Of a stretch of DNA of 64,000 bases, positions 6,885 through 14,990 are shown piece after piece. Origin of the DNA: Micromonospora marina (GTDB lineage: Bacteria > Actinomycetota > Actinomycetes > Mycobacteriales > Micromonosporaceae); NCBI RefSeq assembly GCF_900091565.1, contig NZ_FMCV01000003.1:248001-312000 (forward strand), read 5' to 3'. The notes below the pieces were generated by a model. That model was not told the origin of the DNA, did no database searches, and saw nothing but the letters and a program-made list of their open reading frames with translations. Made by a program: the position numbers and the translations under genes. The first letter of the stretch is position 1. Each line of letters begins with the position of its first letter.

Positions 6885-8087
6885 TCACCGGTCCCAGGTC
6901 ACCGGCAGCGACTCCAGGCTGCGCACCACGAGCCCCGGCCGGAACCGCAGCTCCGACTCGTCGACAGCGAGCCGCAGCCCGGGTAGCCGCCGCAGCAGCG
7001 CGCCCAGCGCCTCCTGCAACTCCATCCGGGCCAGCGCCGCGCCCAGGCAGTGGTGCGGGCCGGCGCCGAAGGCCAGGTGCGGATTGTGGACGCGGGTCAG
7101 GTCGAGCGTGTCGGCACCCGGGAAGACCGCGGCGTCCCGGTTGGCCGACGCGATCGCGGGCAGCACCGCGGCGCCGGCCGGCAGGCGTACGCCGCCCAGT
7201 TCCACCTCCTCGGTCGTGACCCGGGGCAGCAGCACCCCGTTGTCGCCGAGCTGGATGAAACGGGACAGCTCCTCGACCGCCCGGGCGACCGCCACCGGAT
7301 CGTCGCCGCGCAGCCCGGCGAGCTGCTCGGGATGACGGGCCAGCACGAGCAGGAACAGGTTGAGCTGGTTGGTGGTGGTCTCGTGCCCGCCCACGAAGAT
7401 CCCCGCGGTGACCGACACCAGCTCCCGTTCGGTCAGGTCGTCGTGCTCGTCCCAGACCGCGATGAGCGCGCTCATCAGGTCGTCGCCGGGCTCGCGGCGC
7501 CGCTGGTCGATCAGCTCGCGGAACGCCTCCAGCGCCGCCCGGGGCGCATCCGGGTCGGCGTCCCAGTCGCCGACGAGCGCGTCCGACCACCGGCGTACCC
7601 GCTCCCGGTCCCGGTCGGGGATGCCGAACAGCGTGCTGATCACGGAGATCGGCAGGGGACCGGAGAGGTGCGTGATCAGGTCGGCCGGCGGGCCGGCCGC
7701 CTCCAGGTCGTCGATCATGCGGTCGACGAGCGCCGCCACCTGAGGCCGCAGCTCCTCCACCCGGCGGACGGTGAACGCGTGCGAGACGGCCCGGCGCATG
7801 GTGGTGTGCCGCGGCGGGTCCATCCCGATCAGCGAGTCCTCGGCGAGCGAGCCGAGTTCCCGGGTCGGGCGGTTCGGGCCGGCCGCGGCGGCCCGGCTGA
7901 ACCGCTGGTCGGTGAAGACCCGGCGCACGTCGGCGTGCCTCGTGGCCAGGTACGCGCACGCCCCGTCGGGCAGCTCCACCCGGGCCACCGGACACGTCTC
8001 CCGCATCCGGGTGTAGTCCGGCGACGGGTGGTAGATCGTCGGAGCCGGCGCGAGCGGGTACGGGATGGCCGGTGGCTCCTGCGTCAT
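6885..8087 (-). CDS. Cytochrome P450, canonical
   Basis: A 400-residue soluble P450. The I-helix GGHETT carries the acid and Thr pair, the K-helix is EELSR, and the heme loop FGAGPHHCLGAALARME holds the Cys ligand. Of the three P450s in the cluster this is the only one with a fully standard I-helix. The ATG at 8087 is preceded by GGAG, and the gene lies 10 bases after the stop of the GT1 gene, so both are one transcript. An in-frame start 90 bases upstream would run back into the glycosyltransferase and is rejected. The likely role is hydroxylation of the terpenoid or acyl part, which could supply the oxygen that is then glycosylated. Confidence 0.95.
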   Translation of the reverse strand: MTQEPPAIPYPLAPAPTIYHPSPDYTRMRETCPVARVELPDGACAYLATRHADVRRVFTDQRFSRAAAAGPNRPTRELGSLAEDSLIGMDPPRHTTMRRAVSHAFTVRRVEELRPQVAALVDRMIDDLEAAGPPADLITHLSGPLPISVISTLFGIPDRDRERVRRWSDALVGDWDADPDAPRAALEAFRELIDQRRREPGDDLMSALIAVWDEHDDLTERELVSVTAGIFVGGHETTTNQLNLFLLVLARHPEQLAGLRGDDPVAVARAVEELSRFIQLGDNGVLLPRVTTEEVELGGVRLPAGAAVLPAIASANRDAAVFPGADTLDLTRVHNPHLAFGAGPHHCLGAALARMELQEALGALLRRLPGLRLAVDESELRFRPGLVVRSLESLPVTWDR

Positions 8088-8097
8088 CTGCGACTCC

Positions 8098-9285
8098 TCA
8101 GATCGGGCCGCCCCGGGCCAGGGCGGCGAGCGTCGGCACCAGGTCGGCGGGCGCGGGCATGGCGCGGACCCGGTCACGCATCAGCGCCGCGGCCCGCCGC
8201 CGGGGCCCGTCGCCGACCAGCTCGCCGACGAGGTCCCGCACCGTGGCGGTGGTGGCCTGCTCACCCGCCAGCCAGGTGCCGGCACCGGTGGCGGCCAGCC
8301 GTTCCGCGTTGAAGTGCTGGTCGCTGACCTGGGGCAGGACGAGCTGCGGCACGCCGTACGCGAGCGCGGTCATGGTGGTGCCGGCCCCGCCCTGCTGCAC
8401 GAGCGCGGCGCAGGTGGGCAGCACCAGGCGTACCGCCAGCAGCCCGTCGGCCAGGCGGACCCGGGCCGGCAGCGGGCCCAGCCCCTCGTGCTGGCGCGGT
8501 TCGACCACCACGACGACCTCCACGTCGAGCCCGGCCACCGCGCGGATCACCCCGGCCAGGTCGAGCCGGTCGTGCAGCCCGGCGCCGGCCATCATGGTGC
8601 CCGCCGTGACGCAGACCCGGGGCCGGTCCGCCGGGTGGCGCAGCCAGTCCGGCACCACTGCGGGACCGTTGTACGGCACGAACCGCACCGGACGGCCGGG
8701 GCGCCGCATCGGCACCTGCATGGGCGGCGGCACCGGGTCGAGCGTCAGGACGCCGTCCAGCGGCACGTCGGCGGCGCGGAGCCCGAACCGGGCGGCCAGC
8801 GGCCCGACCACCTCATCCGGGTCGAGGCGCAGCGTGGTCGAGGAGTCCGGCCCCCACAGGTTCAGCACGCCCGGCACGCCCAGCGCGGCGGCGGCCACCG
8901 GGGCGGCCAGGTTGAACGGCTCCCAGAGGACCAGGTCCGGCCGCCAGGACCGGCCGAAGGAGACCAGGTCGTCGAGGACGGCGTCGGCGAACCGGACCAC
9001 CCCGCCGTCGGCGGTGATCGCCGGCTCGACGGTGCCGGCCGGCGCGGAACCGGCCAGCGGCGCCACCGCCCCGATCCGCCCGGCGAACGCCTCGGCGAAG
9101 TCGACGTCCGCACCCAGCGGTACGGCGGCGAGCCCGGCCGCGCTGATCGTGGCGGCCATCGACGGGTGACTGGCCACCCGTACCTCGTGACCGGCGGCCT
9201 GCAACGCCCAGCCGAGCGGGACCAGGCCGTAGAAATGCGACCGCCAGCCCCACGTCGACATCAGAATTCGCAGCGGCGCAGTCAA
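8098..9285 (-). CDS. GT1-type glycosyltransferase
   Basis: About 395 residues, GT-B fold, related to macrolide/polyketide glycosyltransferases that use nucleotide-activated sugars. The N-terminal acceptor domain opens with ILMSTWGWRSHFYGLVPL and the C-terminal donor domain has QQGGAGTTMTALAYGVPQL, where the usual His before Gly-Gly is Gln. The start is uncertain: TTG 9285 gives MTAPLRILMST, matching the family N terminus, whereas upstream in-frame codons add an atypical leader. It is co-transcribed with the downstream P450 and divergent from the P450 at 9419. No deoxysugar genes are in the window, so the donor must come from elsewhere or be a common NDP-sugar. Confidence 0.88.
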   Translation of the reverse strand: MTAPLRILMSTWGWRSHFYGLVPLGWALQAAGHEVRVASHPSMAATISAAGLAAVPLGADVDFAEAFAGRIGAVAPLAGSAPAGTVEPAITADGGVVRFADAVLDDLVSFGRSWRPDLVLWEPFNLAAPVAAAALGVPGVLNLWGPDSSTTLRLDPDEVVGPLAARFGLRAADVPLDGVLTLDPVPPPMQVPMRRPGRPVRFVPYNGPAVVPDWLRHPADRPRVCVTAGTMMAGAGLHDRLDLAGVIRAVAGLDVEVVVVVEPRQHEGLGPLPARVRLADGLLAVRLVLPTCAALVQQGGAGTTMTALAYGVPQLVLPQVSDQHFNAERLAATGAGTWLAGEQATTATVRDLVGELVGDGPRRRAAALMRDRVRAMPAPADLVPTLAALARGGPI

Positions 9286-9382
9286 ATCCCACCAATCCGC
9301 ACGGCGAAACGGCAGCCCTGGAGAACCGATGCTAGGGGATCGGCACCGGTACGCGGAAGGTCGCGGACGCAAGCGGCGGATA

Positions 9383-9410
9383 TTGACGCCGGGCTAACCG
9401 ATGATGGACT
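9383..9410 (+). promoter_or_regulatory. Possible promoter of the third P450
   Basis: TTGACG (9383-9388) and TGGACT (9405-9410) are 16 bases apart. The -10 match is weak (3 of 6), but it ends 8 bases before the in-frame ATG 9419, the same near-leaderless layout as promoter P2. Confidence 0.3.
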
Positions 9411-9418
9411 CTTGGTCG

Positions 9419-10630
9419 ATGTCCGAGGTGGACCACGATCAGCCTCCCGCTGGCCCGGTGACGGTCAATTCCGGGCTCCGTTCCTATCCGTTCGAACCGT
9501 TCACCGGCGACCTTCCCGCCGAGCTGCTGGAGATGGTCGTCGCCGAGCCGGTCAGCCGGGTGCGGTTGCCCGACGGCCGGGCGGCCTGGCTCGTGCTCGG
9601 CTACGAGCACTGCTGCACCGTCCTGGCCGACCCCCGCTTCTCCCGGCTGCCGCCGGGCGCGACGGCGACACCGGACGGCGGCGGTCCCCGGGAGCTGAAC
9701 ATGGACGGCCCGGCGCACGCGGTGGTGCGGCGGGTGGCGGGCCGTGCGTTCACCGCCCGGCGCATCGGGACGTTCCGCCCCCGGGTGCAGCGGCTGGTGG
9801 ACGAGCTGGTCGGCGCCCTGCTCGCCGGTCCGCGCCCGGCCGACGTGGTGGCCGGGCTGGTGGCGCCGCTGCCGGTGCTCGTGGTGTGCGACGTGCTCGG
9901 CGTCCCGGCCGCCGACCGGCAGCGGTTCTACGCCTGGATCGAGGGGCTGAACTCGGTCACCGCGTACGGCTCGGCCGCCGCCGCGACCGCGCAGGCCGAG
10001 TTGCGGGACTACCTGGCCGGCCAGTTGGTGCGCAAGCGGGCCGAGCCCGGCGACGACCTGCTCTCGGCCTGGGTCCGCGGCGGCGACGCGCACGAACTGG
10101 TCGACGCCGAGCTGGTCGAGCTGGCCATGGGGGTGCTGCTCGGCGGGCTGGAGATCAATTCGACGAGCGCGGGCCTGCGCGCGTTGTTCCAGCACCCGGA
10201 GCAACTGGCGAAGCTGCGCGCCGCGCCGGGCAAGCTCGCCGCGGCCACCGACGAGATCCTGCGCTACACGTCGGTGAGCGCCATGTTCCGGGTGCAGGTG
10301 GTCCGCGAGGACCTGGTCCTCGGCGGGGTCGGGATGCGGGCCGGCGACTGCGTGATGGCGATCCCGTGGGCCGGCAACCGCGACCCCCGCTTCTTCCCCG
10401 AGCCGAACGTCTTCGACATCGACCGCCGGTCCGGCGTGCCGCATCTGACCTTCGGGTTCGGCCCGCACTTCTGCCTCGGCACGGCGCTGGGCCGGATGCA
10501 GGTGGAGCTGTCGCTCGGTGCGCTGCTGACCCGGATGCCGGCGCTGTCGCCGGCGGTGCCGCTGGCGGAGATCCCGTGGCGGCACGACCGGATGAACGGC
10601 GGCATCGCCTCCTTCCCGGTCACCTGGTGA
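9419..10630 (+). CDS. Cytochrome P450 lacking the I-helix Thr
   Basis: About 403 residues. The heme loop is FGFGPHFCLGTALGRMQ with the Cys near 352, and the K-helix ExxR is EILR. The I-helix motif is GGLEIN (242-247): the acid is kept, but the conserved Thr is Ile and the next residue is Asn. P450s without this Thr are known in antibiotic pathways and often rely on substrate hydroxyls or do unusual chemistry, so this enzyme may not be a plain hydroxylase. Start codons at 9401, 9404 and 9419 are in frame; 9419 fits the putative promoter. The 3' end meets the dioxygenase gene head-on with a 7-base gap. Confidence 0.93.
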   Translation: MSEVDHDQPPAGPVTVNSGLRSYPFEPFTGDLPAELLEMVVAEPVSRVRLPDGRAAWLVLGYEHCCTVLADPRFSRLPPGATATPDGGGPRELNMDGPAHAVVRRVAGRAFTARRIGTFRPRVQRLVDELVGALLAGPRPADVVAGLVAPLPVLVVCDVLGVPAADRQRFYAWIEGLNSVTAYGSAAAATAQAELRDYLAGQLVRKRAEPGDDLLSAWVRGGDAHELVDAELVELAMGVLLGGLEINSTSAGLRALFQHPEQLAKLRAAPGKLAAATDEILRYTSVSAMFRVQVVREDLVLGGVGMRAGDCVMAIPWAGNRDPRFFPEPNVFDIDRRSGVPHLTFGFGPHFCLGTALGRMQVELSLGALLTRMPALSPAVPLAEIPWRHDRMNGGIASFPVTW

Positions 10631-10637
10631 CCGCCGG

Positions 10638-11501
10638 TCAGTAACTCTCCACCGCGTTCACCCGGTCCGGCCAGTACCGCTGGCCGGGTGCCGGGACGTA
10701 GTGCTCCCACCGGGGCTCGTTCCCGGCCGGGTGGTCGCCGAGCACGGTGATCCGCTGCCCGCGCCGCGGGCCGTCGTAGTCGTTCACGGCGTAGTGCTGG
10801 GTGACCCGGTTGTCCCAGACCGCGACGTCCCCGGTCCGCCAGCGGTAGCGGCAGGTGAACTGGGGACTCTCGGAGAAGGTGAACAGGTGCTCCAGCAGCG
10901 CGTCGCTCTCGTTGCGGGTCAACTGCGGGATGTGCGAGGTGAACAGCCGGTTGACGTACAGCGAGCGGCGCCCGGTCTCCGGGTGCACCCGGACCACCGG
11001 GTGTTCGGCGCGGCTGGTGAACTCGGTGCCGATCCGGATGACGTGGATGGCGGTCAGCCCGTCGAGCAGGTCCCGCATCGGCGCGGAGAGCGCCTCGTAG
11101 ACCCGGTACTGGTTGGTCCACATGGTGTCGCCGCCGACCTCGGGTAGCTGGATCAGGTGCAGGATCGAGGCGATCGGCGGGCTCTGGTGGAACGTCATGT
11201 CGGTGTGCCAGACGTCGACCTTGCCGCCGTCGGCGGAGTCGATGACGACGATCTCCGGGTGTCCGTCCAGCCGGGGCAGGTACGGGTGCAGCTCCACCTC
11301 GCCGAAGCGCCGGCCGAACGCGACGTGCGCCTGCGGCGTCAGCCCGCTCTGGCCGGCGAGGAAGACCACCTGGTGCTTGAGCAACAGGTCGTGGATCAGC
11401 GCGAAGCCCTCGTCGGTGAGCGTGTTCAGGTCGATGCCGTGGACCTCGGCGCCCAGCGCGCCGGAGACGAGCCGGACCTCGGCCGCGATGGATGTGGTCA
11501 T
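10638..11501 (-). CDS. TauD/TfdA-family Fe(II)/2-oxoglutarate dioxygenase
   Basis: 287 residues. The iron triad is visible as HTD in VWHTDMTF and a distal His in TQHYAVND, with the 2-oxoglutarate-binding Arg in [12 protein letters not shown]. The family hydroxylates, desaturates or cleaves substrates such as taurine; in biosynthetic clusters it hydroxylates or ring-modifies intermediates. The ATG at 11501 is preceded by GGAGG. An in-frame extension of 97 codons would run antisense through the methyltransferase and is not real. The gene is divergent from the O-methyltransferase, with 160 bases between start codons, and probably acts on the same intermediate. Confidence 0.93.
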   Translation of the reverse strand: MTTSIAAEVRLVSGALGAEVHGIDLNTLTDEGFALIHDLLLKHQVVFLAGQSGLTPQAHVAFGRRFGEVELHPYLPRLDGHPEIVVIDSADGGKVDVWHTDMTFHQSPPIASILHLIQLPEVGGDTMWTNQYRVYEALSAPMRDLLDGLTAIHVIRIGTEFTSRAEHPVVRVHPETGRRSLYVNRLFTSHIPQLTRNESDALLEHLFTFSESPQFTCRYRWRTGDVAVWDNRVTQHYAVNDYDGPRRGQRITVLGDHPAGNEPRWEHYVPAPGQRYWPDRVNAVESY

Positions 11502-11581
11502 CGATGATCCCTCCGGTCTGCGCGCCTCGGCTGGCCCGCGAATTGTTCCACGGCCATGAATGTCCTCACCAGCCGTCGTCG

Positions 11582-11611
11582 TTGACTCACCCGCCGTACG
11601 CCTGGAAGCAT
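11582..11611 (+). promoter_or_regulatory. Possible promoter of the O-methyltransferase
   Basis: TTGACT (11582-11587) and AAGCAT (11606-11611) are spaced by 18 bases, about 50 bases before the GTG start at 11662. The -35 is strong and the -10 weak. Confidence 0.4.
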
Positions 11612-11661
11612 GCGCACCGGCGGGGCGGCGGTGCCGGCCCGCGACGCGGGAGGAGGCGCCG

Positions 11662-12687
11662 GTGTCGATCGATGCCCCGATCGAGGGTGACGCGGGGGAG
11701 CGGCTCGACCGGCTCACCGATCTGGCCACCCCGTTCGCGGTCCGCACGGCGGTGACGCTGCGCGTGCCGGACCGGATCGCCGCGGGCGTCACCGGCCTGG
11801 GCGAGCTGGCCGGCGCCTGCGGCGCGGACGCCGCCGCGCTGGGCCGCCTGCTGCGCTACCTCGTGCACCGGGGCGTGTTCGTCGAGGTCTCGCCGGACGT
11901 GTTCGGCCTGACCGACGTCGGCGAGCTGCTCTGCGACCGCGGCGGCGGCGGGCACGGCGCCTACCTCGACCTCGCCGGTCTCGGTGCGCGGATGGACCTG
12001 GCCTGGACTGGTCTGCCGCACGCGATCCGCACCGGCGGGCCCGGCTACCGGGAGGTGCACGGGCGTGACTTCTGGGCCGACCTCGACGCCCACCCGGAGC
12101 ATCGGGCCTACTTCGACGCGCTGATGCTCAGCCAGCAGCGGTTCACCGCGCCGGAGGTCGCGGCGCTCTACCCCTGGCCGGAGGTGGCGCACGTGGTCGA
12201 CGTGGCCGGGGGAGCGGGCGGGCTGCTGCGGGAGGTGCTGGCCGCCCACCCGCACCTGCGGGGCACGCTCGTCGACCGTGGCGAGCCGGTGGCCACCGCC
12301 GCTGCCACGTTCGCCGCGTGCGGCCTCGCCGGCCGGGCCGAGGCCGTGGTCGGGGACTTCTTCGCCCCGCTGCCGCCCGGCGCCGACGTGTACGTGGTCT
12401 CCCGCGCGCTCACCGACTGGAGCGACGCCCACGCCACCGCGATCCTGCGGCGCTGCGCCGAGGCGGCCGGGACCACCGGCCGGGTGCTCGTCGTCGAGGT
12501 GCTGCCGACGGTGCCGCACGTGCCGCACCTGTCCCCGTACGACCTGCGGATGCTGGTGCTCGTGGGTGGTCGCGAGCGTGGATTGCCCGAGTTCGCCGCG
12601 CTGGCCGCCGCCGCGGGTCTGGCGCCCCGGCGCACCTATCACGGCACCGACGGGCTGACGCTCATGGAGTTCGCCGCCGGCGCCTGA
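11662..12687 (+). CDS. SAM-dependent O-methyltransferase (family 2)
   Basis: 341 residues with an N-terminal winged-helix dimerisation region ([16 protein letters not shown] through [18 protein letters not shown]) and a C-terminal class I SAM domain. Motif I is [16 protein letters not shown], and [22 protein letters not shown] covers the acceptor-side region typical of the plant COMT/DnrK/acetylserotonin group. The GTG at 11662 follows GGGAGGAGG at a good distance; the in-frame ATG 11560 would lie upstream of the likely promoter. The enzyme probably methylates a hydroxyl made by one of the oxygenases. Confidence 0.92.
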   Translation: MSIDAPIEGDAGERLDRLTDLATPFAVRTAVTLRVPDRIAAGVTGLGELAGACGADAAALGRLLRYLVHRGVFVEVSPDVFGLTDVGELLCDRGGGGHGAYLDLAGLGARMDLAWTGLPHAIRTGGPGYREVHGRDFWADLDAHPEHRAYFDALMLSQQRFTAPEVAALYPWPEVAHVVDVAGGAGGLLREVLAAHPHLRGTLVDRGEPVATAAATFAACGLAGRAEAVVGDFFAPLPPGADVYVVSRALTDWSDAHATAILRRCAEAAGTTGRVLVVEVLPTVPHVPHLSPYDLRMLVLVGGRERGLPEFAALAAAAGLAPRRTYHGTDGLTLMEFAAGA

Positions 12688-12736
12688 GCGAGGCGGGGCG
12701 AGTCGCACCTGTCCGGTGCCGTCCCGTGCGCCCGAA

Positions 12737-12864
12737 CATTGACGCATATGTTTCGAGATGGCGGCCATGGGTCAACCGGCGGATTCCTCTGTGCATCGGT
12801 CAATGTGCTGGATAATGCTGTCACGACATTTGCGGCCACCCATCTTCATGCGCATTTATCAATG
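12737..12864. repeat. Large imperfect inverted repeat before the terpenoid operon
   Basis: The arms 12737-12766 and 12834-12864 match at about 20 of 30 positions. The outer ends (CATTGA/TCAATG) and inner ends (AGATGG...GGCC) are perfect. The interval is AT-richer than its surroundings and contains GATAAT (12811-12816). It lies in the 252-base gap before the polyprenyl synthase, so it could hold the operon promoter and an operator. The function is not shown by sequence alone. Confidence 0.5.
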
Positions 12865-12939
12865 GTTGTTCGCGGGAGAGCCGACCGGTAACGTCTCGCG
12901 TGGCGGCTAGCCGATCCCTGGCGAAAGGGTCGACGCGTC

Positions 12940-13959
12940 ATGACGGTTGCTGGCTCCACCCGATATCCGAGCTTCATCGACGACCTGGCCCGCAGCGAAT
13001 CGGGGCGGCTGCTGCGCGCCGAACTCGGGCGGCGGTGGCCGGAGACGCCCGACCAGCTCGACGCGATCGTGCGCTACGCGCTGCTGCCGGCGGGCAAGAT
13101 GCTCCGCCCGATGATGACGCTGCACGCCGCCGAGGCGGTGGGCGGATCGCCGGAGGACGTCCTCGCGGCCGCGCTCGGCACCGAGTACCTGCACGTCGCG
13201 ACGCTCGTGCACGACGACATCATCGACGCCGACACGCTGCGCCGCGGCCGGCCCGCGGTCCCGGTCGCGTACGGCATCCCCGGCGCCATCGTGGCCGGCG
13301 ACCACCTCATCTTCCACGCCTTCCGGGCCCTCGTGGAGGGCGGCCGGGCCGTACCCCCGGCGTCGGTCGTCGCCGCCGTCAGCGCGCTCGCCGAGGCGGG
13401 CCAGGACCTGTGCCGGGGGCAGGCGCTGGAGGCGCGCCTCGTCGGCGACCTGGACGCGGGCGCCCGCTGGTACCCGGAGATGATCCGGCTCAAGACCGGC
13501 TCGCTGTTCCGCGCCGTGTGCCACGTCGGCGCGCTGCTCGGCGGCGCCGACCCGCTGGTGTCCGCCGCGCTGGCCCGCTACGGCGAGCACGTCGGCACCG
13601 CGTTCCAGATCCGCGACGACCTGCTGTCCTACCTGTCCACCCCGGAGCAGACCGGCAAGCCCGCGAGCAGCGACCTCAACAACGGCCGCCCCACCCTGCC
13701 GCTGCTGCTGGCGTACGACGTGAGCAGCGACGCGGCCCGGGTGGAACTGCTGGCGGTGCTGCACCGCCGCGGCGCCGGCCCCGGCGACGTCGAACGGGTC
13801 AACGCCCTGCTCCGCGACGCGGGCGCGGTCGACGGCGCCCGGCGGCGGATGGTGGAGCACGCCGAGCGGGCCCGCGCCGAGCTGACAGTGCTCACCCCGT
13901 CCGCGAGCGCGGACGTGCTCACCGGCATCGCGGCCTGGATGACGAGCGAGATGGCGTGA
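12940..13959 (+). CDS. Polyprenyl diphosphate synthase (GGPP-like or longer)
   Basis: 339 residues of the trans-isoprenyl diphosphate synthase family, condensing IPP with allylic diphosphates. The first Asp-rich motif is HDDIID, preceded by YLHVATLV; the small residues at -4 and -5 (Thr, Ala) argue against an FPP synthase and for a C20 or longer product. The second motif is RDDLLSY, with Ser in place of the last Asp. GKMLRP and LKTGSLF are the diphosphate-binding sites. It is the first gene of five that overlap by four bases each, so it supplies the prenyl donor for the UbiA protein and the cyclase-like protein that follow. Confidence 0.93.
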   Translation: MTVAGSTRYPSFIDDLARSESGRLLRAELGRRWPETPDQLDAIVRYALLPAGKMLRPMMTLHAAEAVGGSPEDVLAAALGTEYLHVATLVHDDIIDADTLRRGRPAVPVAYGIPGAIVAGDHLIFHAFRALVEGGRAVPPASVVAAVSALAEAGQDLCRGQALEARLVGDLDAGARWYPEMIRLKTGSLFRAVCHVGALLGGADPLVSAALARYGEHVGTAFQIRDDLLSYLSTPEQTGKPASSDLNNGRPTLPLLLAYDVSSDAARVELLAVLHRRGAGPGDVERVNALLRDAGAVDGARRRMVEHAERARAELTVLTPSASADVLTGIAAWMTSEMA

Positions 13960-14990
13960 ACACGGCCGGGGCCGTGCGAGCACTGCGGGCCCACGTGGAG
14001 ACCTGGCGGCCCTACACCCTCTGGTACGTCGGGCTGGTCGGCCTGGCCGGCGCCGCGGTGGCCGGTGGTCGGGATCCGTGGCTGCTGCTGTCGGCCTGGG
14101 CCGCGCCCACCGCCGGGTGGCTGGGTGGCCACTATCTCGGCGACTACTTCGACCGGGACCTCGACGCCGGCAGCAAGCCGCACCGGCCGATCCCGTCCAG
14201 CCGGCTGGGCGCGGGCACGGCACTGTGGTGCGGCATCGCCTGCTTCGCCGCGCTCGGCGTCCTGGCCGTGGCCGGCGGCTGGGGCACCACCGTGGCGGCG
14301 CTGCTGGCCGGATGCGGCATCGTCGCGTACAGCAGGTGGTTCAAGGCCCGGGGGATCGCCGGCAACCTGGTCCGCGGCGCGCTGGGCGCGGTCGCGCTCG
14401 CCTACGGCGCGTTCGCCGCCGGCCTCGCGCCGGACCGGTCCTGGGCGGTGCCGGTGCTGCTCGCGCTCGTCGTCGCGTTCTGGTCGCACGACGCGATGTC
14501 CAACCTGGTCGGTGCGCTGCGCGACATCGACGGGGACCGGGCCGGCGGCTACCGCACGCTGCCCGTGGGGCGTGGTGTGCCGGTGGCCGTACGGACCGTG
14601 ATGGCGCTCTACGCCCTCACGATCGGTGCCGCGGTGACCGCCGGACTGCTGGCCGGGGCGGGCACGCGCGGGGCGTACCTGGGCACCGTGGTCGTCGTCC
14701 TGGTCACCGGCGTCGTCGCGCTGACCCCGCTGGTGGCGCGCCGCGACGGGATGCCCGTCCTGGTCGCGCTGCGCGCCCACTCGGTCCTGGTCGTCGAGCG
14801 GGTCGTGCTGGCCTCGGCGGCGGTCGGGCTCGGCCTCGGCGTCGCCGTGCAACTCGCGCTCGCGCTCCCGATGGTGCTGCTGACCTGGCTGGCCCAGCGC
14901 CGCATGCGCGTCCGGCACGAACTCGGCCCGCCGGTCGCGGGCCTGACCCTCGCCACCCGCAGTCGACTGCCGCTGGAGGACGCGCCATGA
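13956..14990 (+). CDS. UbiA-family prenyltransferase or membrane terpene cyclase
   Basis: 344 residues with about eight or nine hydrophobic segments. The first Asp-rich motif is GDYFDRDLD, where the usual leading Asn is Gly, and the second is DIDGDRAGG. Both bind the prenyl diphosphate through Mg2+. Members attach prenyl chains to aromatic or glycerol-phosphate acceptors, but some actinomycete members in diterpenoid clusters act as cyclases. With a GGPP-type synthase directly upstream either role is possible here. The GTG start overlaps the upstream stop (GTGA), which indicates coupled translation. Confidence 0.9.
   Translation: MNTAGAVRALRAHVETWRPYTLWYVGLVGLAGAAVAGGRDPWLLLSAWAAPTAGWLGGHYLGDYFDRDLDAGSKPHRPIPSSRLGAGTALWCGIACFAALGVLAVAGGWGTTVAALLAGCGIVAYSRWFKARGIAGNLVRGALGAVALAYGAFAAGLAPDRSWAVPVLLALVVAFWSHDAMSNLVGALRDIDGDRAGGYRTLPVGRGVPVAVRTVMALYALTIGAAVTAGLLAGAGTRGAYLGTVVVVLVTGVVALTPLVARRDGMPVLVALRAHSVLVVERVVLASAAVGLGLGVAVQLALALPMVLLTWLAQRRMRVRHELGPPVAGLTLATRSRLPLEDAP

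Noticed and set aside
9260..9285. TTGACT-N14-TCTGAT on the minus strand, like the cluster promoters
   Set aside because: The 14-base spacer is too short and the -10 lies inside conserved codons (ILMST) of the glycosyltransferase.
11502..11792. N-terminal extension of 97 codons on the dioxygenase
   Set aside because: The sequence is Arg/Ser/Thr-rich shadow coding opposite the methyltransferase; ATG 11501 has a good ribosome-binding site and matches the family start.
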